Assembly (NCBI GenBank): GCA_937892025.1
Contig: CALAVA010000104.1
Span: forward strand, 1 to 6,471
Direction of reading: 5' to 3'
From: an uncultured Bacteroidales bacterium
GTDB taxonomy: Bacteria; Bacteroidota; Bacteroidia; Bacteroidales; WCHB1-69
DNA: 6,471 nt
Below, in pieces: positions 1 to 6,425 of this stretch. A program made the translations under genes and the position numbers. The notes beneath the pieces were generated by a model that saw only the letters and a list, made by a program, of their open reading frames with translations, was not told the DNA's origin and did no database searches. Positions within the stretch are counted from its first letter, which is position 1; each line of letters begins with the position of its first letter.

Positions 1-48
1 ATCCCCAATCCCCAATCCCCAATCCCCAATCCCCAATCCCCAATCCCC
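1..48. repeat. Left telomere, (CCCCAAT)n
   Basis: Seven CCCC blocks separated by AAT run without error from the first base, and the last block ends at 48. The complement is (ATTGGGG)n, so the G-rich strand has its 3' end outward, as in a real telomere. The unit resembles ciliate telomeres (GGGGTT in Tetrahymena, GGGGTTTT in spirotrichs) but is a 7-mer with an added A. I have a faint, unverified memory of this form in rumen ciliates. The true array may be longer than the window shows. Confidence 0.93.
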
Positions 49-89
49 TAATATAGGGATAATACCTTTATAATTAAATAAAATTCCTT
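49..89. other. Left subtelomeric spacer / 3' flank of the TM9SF gene
   Basis: Only 41 AT-rich bases separate the telomere from the TGA stop of the TM9SF reading frame. They must hold the 3' untranslated region and the polyadenylation site, although no clear signal is visible. Such a short flank is typical of gene-sized ciliate macronuclear chromosomes and unusual for other eukaryotes. Confidence 0.7.
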
Positions 90-1907
90 TCAATTAATAT
101 TGATTTTACTATAAATGATTTTAATAAAGAAAAAAGTAAAGAAAAGAGTTAAAGATCCGCAAATAAGTATAATAATAATTGATAACAAAAACATAAAGCA
201 GAAAACAATAATATAGGAATTAATATGTAATAGCTCCATTTTAAAAATATAAATAATAGAAAATAATATTATATATATCCCAGGAGAAGCCCCAACAAAA
301 AAACTTTTCCACCACCATCGATAATCTCCTTTGCATAAATTAAAATAGATAAACAAAATTCCAATTTCACTACTTGTGATTATTAGTACAATTAAAGAAC
401 TCAATAAATATTTATTTAATGAATATATATTTTGCTTCCATAAAGAATCCATTATATAAAATAATTCTACAAAAATTGAAAAAAAAGGAGGAAATCCTGT
501 TAGAATCCAAGCATATCTTAGTTTTAAATACCATGGTATAGATTCATAAAGGATTACTTCTGGTATAGGATTTATATTGCAAGGAAAGTTAATTTTTTTT
601 CTATATGACCCAATTATTATACCAATAAATAACAAGGGAATTGCAGTTAAGACCCATATTGAAATTAATGAATAAAAATCTTTAAATTCTACATAAGTAG
701 TTGAATTTTCTTTTAAATATATATAATTAATTATAGAAAATATTATTATGACAAACATTGGAAAAAATAGTGCTGTAATCAAAGTTAATTTAATCCAACT
801 TTTCCCATGGAACATTGCATAGAAGCGAGATGATGAATATCCTGAAACTACACCTAGAAAAATGTACATTAATACCATTATGGCAAAATAAGACCCTCCA
901 TTTCTTGGCCTCAATAATCCTATACTCACAAAAAATAAAGAATAAAATATTACAAAAAATAGTTGAATACCACTACCGAAAATTGATGCTAATAAATAAC
1001 TATAACATGGACTTCTAAAAACATCCAATGATATGCTTCTCCATTCATATTCATTTATTTCTTCATCAGATATTACTCTATTATTATTAATTTCTTTTAC
1101 ACTTTTTATTGAATGAAAAAATATATAAACTAAAATAATTGTTAAAAAAATTATTATACTTAAACCAATACTAATGCTATTCCAGTGTATTGAATTAGAT
1201 GAAATATAATATTTATTAATTCTTTCATCATATGTTGTATTAGTATATATATAGTTTACATCATAATAAAAATAAATTTCTTCATTTTTTCTCAATATTT
1301 GATTTTCTGATGTCAAGCTTTTTTTGGAGCATTTATTAGTATCATTAATTTTTATGCTGAAAGGTTCTATATAGAAGCCTATTATATTATATTCTATTTG
1401 TTCATTATCCATATCATCATAAATTATTTGTTTGTTTAATTCAATAATAATTTTATAATAATTATAAATATATGTAATATTATTTCTAATATATCCTAAT
1501 GGTATTCCTCTATCAAATCTTATTTCATTGTTTATAGTATTATTTTTAAGCTTATATGATTTTGATAATCCCACTGGTAAATTATCTAAAAAGTAATTTA
1601 TAAAATAGTCTTTCTTTATTAAATTATCTATTATATAATAACTTCTTCTAGATATTTTTTCAGAGCATAATAATATACATTTTTCAGATTTATTAATATT
1701 TAACTCATAATTTGTTTCATAAGGTTTGCCTGATAATATTATTTCTCCTAAATTTGCAGGAAATAAAATAGCTTCATCTGGAGTACATATATCTAAATAG
1801 TATAAATCATATTGAATTTGTGTTTTAAATGAATTAATGGCACCAGATACAATATATATTTTCTCTCCATGTTTATATGATGTGTAATAACTTTTAATTC
1901 TTTGATT
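90..1907 (-). pseudogene. TM9SF (transmembrane 9 superfamily / EMP70 / nonaspanin) protein, 5'-truncated
   Basis: Nonaspanins sit in Golgi/endosomal membranes of eukaryotes and help sort membrane proteins. About 605 codons are present; family members are usually about 590-660 residues including a signal peptide. Numbering is from the ATG at 2573. The lumenal domain starts near Y234-H235 (YKHGEKIYI) and carries SFKTQIQYDLYY (248-259), the conserved C263 of the 'C.P' motif and NLGE (274-277). One membrane segment follows at about 465-487, then DVFRSP (517-522, family pattern DVFRPP). Eight more segments follow, including GGSYFAIMVL, GYSSSRFYAMFHGKSW, PWYLKLRYAWILTGFPPF and the YRWWWKSFF stretch near nt 300-325, giving nine in all. 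The signal peptide and first mature residues are missing at the join. The tail ends SKININ and lacks the usual KxD/E COPI signal. No introns are seen. The family call is firm; the exact left limit of the join is uncertain by about 30 bases. Confidence 0.88.
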
Positions 1908-2573
1908 ATCAATCTCAAATAATGGATTATCCATATCTATACCCGTAGGAACAACCTGCATAGGAACAGTTGCTCCCATTTGTTTGAATTTTTCTGCATC
2001 TATTTGTGTTATAGGTAATAACATGTCATAGACATTCAAAAAACGATGTTCAAACTTATCTATGCGTTTGGAAAGATTTTGCTTGTATATTTTTTTTAAG
2101 ATATTTTTTTCCTTTTGGGCAGAGCGTCTCCAAATTTCACTTTCTATATTATGAGAACGTAAAGCGATTTTTGCACGAGAATATGTTCTAATTGTTTGAA
2201 TATAAGGACAAAGATACAATCCCTCCAATTGAACGACATCATAATGTCTGTTTTGCAACAAGTCTTTTAGTTTTTTGTCAAAATCAATAGAAATGAAACG
2301 CTGTGCATTATAGGGTTGTGATGAAAAGAAAAAATTCTTGAGCATTTTTTTCAAACGAATTTTCGTATCCACCTCCACTGCATACCACCGAAACTTTTCG
2401 GTTAGGTTTTTAGGAATTTTATTCATTTTCACAAAATGCAGAGAAGTATTCATTGCCAAAATATCAATACATACACCATTTCTTTGCAAGGCAGACAATA
2501 ATGAAAAGGTTGCTATCGCTCCACCATCTTTGAGAGGATATGGCATTTTATTGGCAAGAATTAATACATTCAT
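90..2573 (-). CDS. Chimeric reading frame: glycosyltransferase N-half fused to TM9SF protein
   Basis: One uninterrupted frame of 827 codons runs from ATG 2571-2573 to TGA 90-92. Residues 1 to about 221 are a Bacteroidota-type glycosyltransferase and the rest is a eukaryotic nonaspanin. The frame is open further upstream to an ATG at 2687. That ATG lies inside a bacterial terminator hairpin, and the 38 extra residues look like translated spacer, so I prefer 2573, which also has a promoter box just upstream. A cytosolic GT domain in front of a membrane protein whose N-terminal region should be lumenal makes no topological sense. I doubt that this fusion exists as a protein. The two parts are described separately. 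Confidence 0.6.
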   Translation of the reverse strand: MNVLILANKMPYPLKDGGAIATFSLLSALQRNGVCIDILAMNTSLHFVKMNKIPKNLTEKFRWYAVEVDTKIRLKKMLKNFFFSSQPYNAQRFISIDFDKKLKDLLQNRHYDVVQLEGLYLCPYIQTIRTYSRAKIALRSHNIESEIWRRSAQKEKNILKKIYKQNLSKRIDKFEHRFLNVYDMLLPITQIDAEKFKQMGATVPMQVVPTGIDMDNPLFEIDNQRIKSYYTSYKHGEKIYIVSGAINSFKTQIQYDLYYLDICTPDEAILFPANLGEIILSGKPYETNYELNINKSEKCILLCSEKISRRSYYIIDNLIKKDYFINYFLDNLPVGLSKSYKLKNNTINNEIRFDRGIPLGYIRNNITYIYNYYKIIIELNKQIIYDDMDNEQIEYNIIGFYIEPFSIKINDTNKCSKKSLTSENQILRKNEEIYFYYDVNYIYTNTTYDERINKYYISSNSIHWNSISIGLSIIIFLTIILVYIFFHSIKSVKEINNNRVISDEEINEYEWRSISLDVFRSPCYSYLLASIFGSGIQLFFVIFYSLFFVSIGLLRPRNGGSYFAIMVLMYIFLGVVSGYSSSRFYAMFHGKSWIKLTLITALFFPMFVIIIFSIINYIYLKENSTTYVEFKDFYSLISIWVLTAIPLLFIGIIIGSYRKKINFPCNINPIPEVILYESIPWYLKLRYAWILTGFPPFFSIFVELFYIMDSLWKQNIYSLNKYLLSSLIVLIITSSEIGILFIYFNLCKGDYRWWWKSFFVGASPGIYIILFSIIYIFKMELLHINSYIIVFCFMFLLSIIIILICGSLTLFFTFFFIKIIYSKININ
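1860..1930. other. Junction A: eukaryotic TM9SF / bacterial glycosyltransferase
   Basis: On the minus strand the GT hinge motif VVPTGID is followed by DNPLFEI, then DNQRIKSYYTS, then recognisable TM9SF sequence (YKHGEKIYI). The break lies between about 1930 and 1870 and I place it near 1908. Codon use shifts sharply here, from mixed third positions to almost all A/T. No target-site duplication, inverted repeat or integrase site is visible. Confidence 0.75.
1908..2573 (-). pseudogene. Bacteroidota GT4-type glycosyltransferase, N-terminal half only
   Basis: This is the acceptor-side Rossmann domain of a GT-B fold, group 1 (GT4) glycosyltransferase, a cytosolic enzyme that normally builds surface polysaccharide or glycan. 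From the ATG at 2573, MNVLILANKMPYPLKDGG (residues 1-18) is the classic first strand plus glycine-rich loop. LRSHNIESEIWRR around H141 is a characteristic family motif. VVPTGID (207-213) marks the hinge to the second domain. Sequence resembling the family stops near residue 221, whereas whole enzymes run to about 380-400 residues. The C-terminal nucleotide-sugar domain is absent, so the fragment could not be active. G+C is higher (20 of 60 at 2101-2160) than in the TM9SF part. The cut falls at the join with eukaryotic DNA. The family is clear; the sugar substrate is not determinable. Confidence 0.87.
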
Positions 2574-2594
2574 CTTTACACAAAAGATTATTTG

Positions 2595-2602
2595 CAAAGA
2601 TA
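2595..2602 (-). promoter_or_regulatory. Bacteroidota -7 box (TATCTTTG) for the glycosyltransferase
   Basis: On the minus strand TATCTTTG matches the Bacteroidota -7 consensus TAnnTTTG exactly. It would start transcription near 2588, about 15 bases before the ATG at 2573. A good -33 TTG element at normal spacing is not evident. A box this close to the ATG supports 2573 as the true bacterial start. The motif is short, so chance is possible. Confidence 0.6.
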
Positions 2603-2668
2603 TAAAAAATCTGTTTGATATTTTTCTATCCCAATTAGTTTGTTTTTTGCATTTTTTCGCTATCCTAT

Positions 2669-2701
2669 AAAAAAAGGATATTTGCATTAAAGCAAATATC
2701 C
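2669..2701 (-). terminator. Intrinsic terminator downstream of the C10 peptidase gene
   Basis: The arms 2676-2685 and 2692-2701 are perfectly complementary over 10 bp (GGATATTTGC / GCAAATATCC) around a 6-base loop. On the minus strand the hairpin is followed at once by seven T (2675 down to 2669). It lies about 50 bases after the peptidase TAA at 2752-2754. This is a textbook rho-independent bacterial terminator and would end the peptidase transcript before the next promoter. Confidence 0.85.
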
Positions 2702-2751
2702 ATAGAAATGAAAAAACGGTATTTTTTTTAATAAAACAACAATATATATAT

Positions 2752-4878
2752 TTATTGCTTGTTGAATTTCTTTGTAGTTATTCCCTTGTTGGTTTTTACC
2801 CTTAAAAGATACATTCCTTTTGCCAAATCGCTAACATCTATACGATATGTTGAAATTTCTTGCATGGCAGAAATTTGTTGTGTTTTTAGTTCTTTTCCCA
2901 AAATATCACAAAGGGTTAAGGTTACATTTTCTAATTCTTCGGTTTCAATTTCAACGTTTAATATGTTATTAGCAGGATTGGGATAAATATTCAATGTAGT
3001 CATTCCTGCATTTATTTCTCTTATTCCGACATCACCATGCCATTGTAATTCAAAACCACTTGCATTATCTTTGTTATCAGCAAAAAATCTCACATAGGCA
3101 CCTTGAAAATCCACTTCATAAACTTGTCCTAAAACAGGGGGTTCTTCTACTGTAAATCTATGTTGCCCCCATTGTGTATAGTTTCTTGTACCACCTGTGT
3201 TCTTGGCTCCTTTGTATATTTCTATCCAATCTCCTTTGCCCAAATTAAATTTGGTGAATACAATACCAACCTTTTTGGTTGTAGCAGAAATTGTCGGCAT
3301 AATAAGCCAATTACAAATATTTGAATTATAATAAGGTGTGGTACCTATATTGGTTATTGTTCCTGTATTATCTGTCAATGTAGTTGGATTGATATTTGAA
3401 TTACATTGTCCATACGAAGAAGTTGTTGAAGTGTATGTAAAGGTAAATCCGTCTTTTTCGGTAGAACCATTACTTACAAACTGCACAAAAGCCTCTGAAG
3501 CATTTATGGTATAGGTTGTTCCTGCGGCTATTTTGCCTGAAAGTGTTGCTATAGGAGTTCCTGTTGCTGTTTTGCCTGCATAAATACGCACATAATCATT
3601 TATCGTATCTGTTTCAAAGGCTGAAACCTTTAAGATAATTTGATTTACTCCGAGACCATTTTGCGGAGAAATCAACCACGAACAATTGGTATTGCTTTTG
3701 TAGGGCAAACGACCACTACCATCATTAAAAGAACCAAAATTGGCTGTCAAAGTATCTGTACCTGTAAAGAAATTTTCTTCTTCATTCAAAGGTTTTAAAT
3801 TCATTATTGCACCACTATTTAAGGTATAATAACCTGTGCGAGTAGTACCCATTGTGGATAAGGTATAAAAGCCATCGTTACTTCCAGCCCAACCGAAATT
3901 GATATGGACAAAATTGTCGGCATTATCTTGTTGATAACCATCAATAACAAAAGCATGACACCCATCACGCACTTGCTCTCCTGCGGCCGTACATGCATGG
4001 TAATAAACAGGCCATCCCGAATCTATTTGTGTCTTTAACATATCAAACCAAACATTATCTGCGTATAAATATCTGTCATAATGTACTGCGTTTTTATAAG
4101 AAAAATAACTTTTAAAAGCACTAAGACACTCCTTCCAACTTGCCCCAGAACCTTTGCCATTATACCCCATATTAACACCTACTCCACAATGATATATCAA
4201 ACGTGCTACAGCATCGCTATAACCATAAACATTATCAGTCATAGCTTCATAATCATATTGAGTATTAGCAAAATTGGCACTCAACTTTCCATATTTTGTA
4301 GTAGTGTACTGATGAGAAGCAGAACCTTTCCTTGGGTATCTATGATAGTACATAATTTGAGCCATTGCCAATGCCACACAACCATTAGGCACATGATAAT
4401 CATACGTGGAAAGTGTAACGCCGGCATCTTGTGCTTCCGTCAATTCGCTTTCAACCATATAGGGACAAAGGGCATTGTAATATTTATCTTGATTCCATTT
4501 GCAAGTCAATAATATTTTGTCGGGACCTACTATATCTTTTCTTATTTTACCTTCTTCTAATTCAGCCCATTTGGCAGAGACATTTGCATCGGGTTGAAAA
4601 ATTTCGGCTTTCACGTCTGTAATTTCAGCCTCATAAGCAGAAACAAATGCTTCTACCGCTGGCACCTTTTCTTGATAATTGTTTTCTGGAGAATAAGCCA
4701 AAATAGGATTAACTCTTTTATCGGCGGCCACCATCACAAAACCTCCATTTTTGAAATTGAAAACATAATATACGTTTTCATTTTGACTATTAGTATGACT
4801 TATCACTTCTGACACTTCACCAAAAGAAAGGGAAGGATAACGATTATTTAAATAATTTTTGGCAGAATTGTTGCTTTT
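2752..4878 (-). pseudogene. C10 (streptopain-like) cysteine peptidase with two CUB-like domains and T9SS sorting domain, 5'-truncated
   Basis: This is the 3' part of a secreted protease gene from Bacteroidota. Numbering is from the ATG at 6336. Residues about 486-600 form a C10 propeptide (SAKNYLNNRYP, then YYVFNFKNGGFVMVAADKR and ILAYSPEN). The catalytic domain spans about 600-850: W614-N-Q616 supplies the oxyanion Gln, C653 lies in PNGCVALAMAQI and H794 in GCHAFVIDGY. HINFGWAGSNDGFY follows, as in streptopain (SpeB). All key residues are present. Two CUB-like beta domains follow (about 856-968 and 975-1101), each with a 'C.W.I/L..P' strand and a D-x-[VI]-x-IY-x-G motif, probably for substrate or surface binding. 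Residues 1115-1194 are a type IX secretion C-terminal domain (IYPNPANN at Y1118; DLAKGMYLLRV; end KKFNKQ). The lipoprotein or Sec signal and propeptide start are lost at the join. The terminator at 2669-2701 belongs to this gene. Confidence 0.92.
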
Positions 4879-6336
4879 ACTAATTATATTTATATTTGTC
4901 TTAAATAAAGAATTTCCAAAACTATTTGTTTTATAATTAAAATTTAGCAATGGTTTCAAATAATTCATTAATAATATAAATATACTATATTTTTCTTCTT
5001 TGTTAAAATCATTAAAATCAAACTTTCTAATACTTTCCATATTAATATTTACATTCTTGATATTTTGTATTTCTTCATCATTGAAAAAGTCATTTAAGCA
5101 TTCTTCTAAGAATTTGAATAATCCTTTATATTTATCGAAATTTAAATTTATTTTATGATTTAAGCTATCTATTTTTATTTTTAAATTTTCAATTTGTTCA
5201 TTTTTGTCCTTAATTATTTTATTATATTTAATATAATTCATTTCTGGCCCGCTAGTCATAGATACATGATTCCTTGAATCCCTATTTGAGAAATTATTTT
5301 CTTTTTCTTTGCTTGATAGCATATTATCATATGAAGTCAAAGATTTCGATGTCAATTTAGTAAAATTATTTTCTCTTTTTAAGTATTTGATTAAACTATC
5401 TTGATAAGCGATCTTATTTATTAAATCATTTTTTTTTAAATCACTTGAATTCAGTTTGGCAAGATTAGATGAATTATTAGTTAATGGTGAAAGTGAACTA
5501 CTTTTGTCATTAACATTATTGGAAAACATTGTGCTATTATATTTATTTAATGATATGCATTTTTTCTTCTTTTTTGATTCTTTTTGATTTTCTTTGGCTT
5601 CTTTTTCTTTTGCTTTTATTTTTAAAACCAAATTTATTTCTATTTTTTTATGAATTTCAATATCGTTTTTTAAGTCTGAGATTTGCTTGTTTAGAACTTT
5701 GTTGATTTCTAATAGTTCTTCATTGTTTTGCTTTAGGTTTTCTATTTGCTTGATCAATTCATGATTTTGTAAAAATGAAATTCTGCTGTTAATATCCATA
5801 TAGTTTAAGTTTAATTTCGATACATTTTTTTTTGCCTCATTTAAATGCTCTATCATTTTCTTTTTTAAATCATTATATTTTAAAGTATTTTTTATGTTTA
5901 AACTTTCCAATCTTTTTTTTACAGCATTTTTTAATTGCTCATTTTCTTCTTTCAATTCTTTTACTTCATCTCTATATATTTCATTTTCCATTTCTGTATG
6001 ATGTATTAAACTCATTTTTTGGTTATAAATTGAAATATTTGTATTATATTTTTGTGATTCATATTCTTTTTCATGTGCTAATTTATCATATTTTGCCTTA
6101 AAATCATTTAGTTCTTTTTCTTTTTCGTTAAAAAAATCTTCATATTTTTTGTTTAATTCTTCTATTTTTTTATTTGCTTTATGCAATTTTTCTTCGTTTG
6201 AAAGATAATATTTCAAACGGCTTTCTAATTGTGATTTCTCTTTCATTAATTTATAATTTTCATAAGTCAATGTCACTATTCTTTCTTGCTGAGTTTTAAT
6301 TAGTATATCTTTAGCTTGAATTTTATTTTTTGACAT
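2752..6336 (-). CDS. Chimeric reading frame: eukaryotic coiled coil fused to C10 peptidase
   Basis: One open frame of 1194 codons runs from ATG 6334-6336 to TAA 2752-2754. An in-frame TAA at 6346-6348 fixes the start, and the A-rich context (AAAAAAATG) suits a ciliate start codon. Residues 1 to about 485 are Lys/Asn/Glu-rich eukaryotic coiled coil. Residues from about 486 are a bacterial secreted peptidase without its signal peptide. A type IX export signal on a protein with a cytosolic coiled-coil start would have no machinery to use it in a eukaryote. I treat the fusion as a product of the join rather than a designed protein. The parts are described separately. Confidence 0.6.
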   Translation of the reverse strand: MSKNKIQAKDILIKTQQERIVTLTYENYKLMKEKSQLESRLKYYLSNEEKLHKANKKIEELNKKYEDFFNEKEKELNDFKAKYDKLAHEKEYESQKYNTNISIYNQKMSLIHHTEMENEIYRDEVKELKEENEQLKNAVKKRLESLNIKNTLKYNDLKKKMIEHLNEAKKNVSKLNLNYMDINSRISFLQNHELIKQIENLKQNNEELLEINKVLNKQISDLKNDIEIHKKIEINLVLKIKAKEKEAKENQKESKKKKKCISLNKYNSTMFSNNVNDKSSSLSPLTNNSSNLAKLNSSDLKKNDLINKIAYQDSLIKYLKRENNFTKLTSKSLTSYDNMLSSKEKENNFSNRDSRNHVSMTSGPEMNYIKYNKIIKDKNEQIENLKIKIDSLNHKINLNFDKYKGLFKFLEECLNDFFNDEEIQNIKNVNINMESIRKFDFNDFNKEEKYSIFILLMNYLKPLLNFNYKTNSFGNSLFKTNINIISKSNNSAKNYLNNRYPSLSFGEVSEVISHTNSQNENVYYVFNFKNGGFVMVAADKRVNPILAYSPENNYQEKVPAVEAFVSAYEAEITDVKAEIFQPDANVSAKWAELEEGKIRKDIVGPDKILLTCKWNQDKYYNALCPYMVESELTEAQDAGVTLSTYDYHVPNGCVALAMAQIMYYHRYPRKGSASHQYTTTKYGKLSANFANTQYDYEAMTDNVYGYSDAVARLIYHCGVGVNMGYNGKGSGASWKECLSAFKSYFSYKNAVHYDRYLYADNVWFDMLKTQIDSGWPVYYHACTAAGEQVRDGCHAFVIDGYQQDNADNFVHINFGWAGSNDGFYTLSTMGTTRTGYYTLNSGAIMNLKPLNEEENFFTGTDTLTANFGSFNDGSGRLPYKSNTNCSWLISPQNGLGVNQIILKVSAFETDTINDYVRIYAGKTATGTPIATLSGKIAAGTTYTINASEAFVQFVSNGSTEKDGFTFTYTSTTSSYGQCNSNINPTTLTDNTGTITNIGTTPYYNSNICNWLIMPTISATTKKVGIVFTKFNLGKGDWIEIYKGAKNTGGTRNYTQWGQHRFTVEEPPVLGQVYEVDFQGAYVRFFADNKDNASGFELQWHGDVGIREINAGMTTLNIYPNPANNILNVEIETEELENVTLTLCDILGKELKTQQISAMQEISTYRIDVSDLAKGMYLLRVKTNKGITTKKFNKQ
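4840..4900. other. Junction B: bacterial C10 peptidase / eukaryotic coiled-coil gene
   Basis: On the minus strand the Asn/Lys-rich FKTNINIISKSNN leads directly into SAKNYLNNRYPSL, which resembles the start of C10 propeptides. I place the break at about 4870-4890. It could lie as low as about 4850, because the bases between are AT-rich and fit either source. The frame stays open. No repeat or attachment-site signature stands out. Confidence 0.7.
4879..6336 (-). pseudogene. Eukaryotic coiled-coil protein, tentatively CFAP157-like (ciliary), possibly 3'-truncated
   Basis: About 485 codons remain from the ATG at 6336. Residues 1 to about 255 are almost continuous coiled coil rich in Lys, Glu and Asn. 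A KKKKKC and Ser/Asn-rich linker follows (about 255-330), then a second coil at about 367-400 (IKDKNEQIENLKIKIDSLN), then the segment KYKGLFKFLEECLNDFF. The stretch around H229, with NHELIKQIENL before it and EIHKKIE..L..K after it, resembles the conserved middle of CFAP157, a basal-body/axoneme-associated protein of about 500 residues. Composition alone would also give weak matches to many coiled-coil proteins, so the family is a guess. It shows no signal peptide, membrane segment or intron. Near-exclusive A/T third codon positions match the TM9SF part. The native C-terminus and stop codon are missing at the join. Confidence 0.62.
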
Positions 6337-6425
6337 TTTTTTAATTTATATAACAGAAAATTTGGAATTTAAAAAAAATATTTTAAAAATAACTTAAAAT
6401 ATAATATATTATATGCAGTATTTAT
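6337..6425. other. Right subtelomeric spacer / 5' flank of the coiled-coil gene
   Basis: Eighty-nine bases, almost entirely A and T, lie between the ATG and the telomere. They must hold the promoter and 5' leader of the coiled-coil gene. Runs such as ATATAATATATTATAT are TATA-like, but so much of the region is A/T that I cannot name a promoter. An in-frame stop (TAA at 6346-6348) lies here. Confidence 0.65.

Larger units (their letters stand above)
1908..4878. other. About 3 kb bacterial (Bacteroidota) segment between eukaryotic flanks
   Basis: The block has higher G+C than its flanks (28 of 60 at 4381-4440 against 5 of 60 at 1441-1500). It contains two genes of bacterial families, a type IX secretion sorting domain restricted to Bacteroidota, an intrinsic terminator and a TAnnTTTG promoter box. 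The two genes keep a natural bacterial order, with the peptidase end, terminator, promoter and glycosyltransferase start all on the minus strand. The block therefore looks like one contiguous piece of bacterial chromosome cut inside a gene at each end. It carries no transposase, integrase or terminal repeat. Confidence 0.87.

Noticed and set aside
1..48. Terminal repeats as a CRISPR array, or as terminal inverted repeats of a linear plasmid or phage
   Set aside because: The unit is 7 bases with no spacers. The pattern is a tandem G4 array oriented outward at both ends with eukaryotic genes inside, which fits telomeres far better.
1917..1923. AAATAAT present near both joins (1917-1923 and 4850-4856) as a target duplication or microhomology
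   Set aside because: A 7-mer of A/T is expected often by chance in such AT-rich sequence, and the break points are not known to the base.
90..2573. Glycosyltransferase-TM9SF fusion as a new functional system
   Set aside because: The GT half lacks its nucleotide-sugar domain, and TM9SF lacks its signal peptide, so topology and activity would both fail. A chimeric join explains it with fewer assumptions.
2338..2670. Plus-strand open frames at 815-1018, 2338-2670, 2759-2986, 4081-4512, 4431-4622, 4594-4812 and 5832-6101
   Set aside because: All lie antisense to longer recognisable minus-strand coding sequence and show no family motif of their own.
2574..2687. ATG at 2687 as the start of the glycosyltransferase frame
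   Set aside because: It sits in the arm/loop of the intrinsic terminator of the previous gene. The 38 extra residues are not glycosyltransferase-like, and the promoter box at 2595-2602 lies downstream of it.
1908..4878. Bacterial block as a transposon, prophage or integrated mobile element
   Set aside because: It has no transposase, integrase, terminal inverted repeats or target duplication, and its ends fall inside two ordinary genes.
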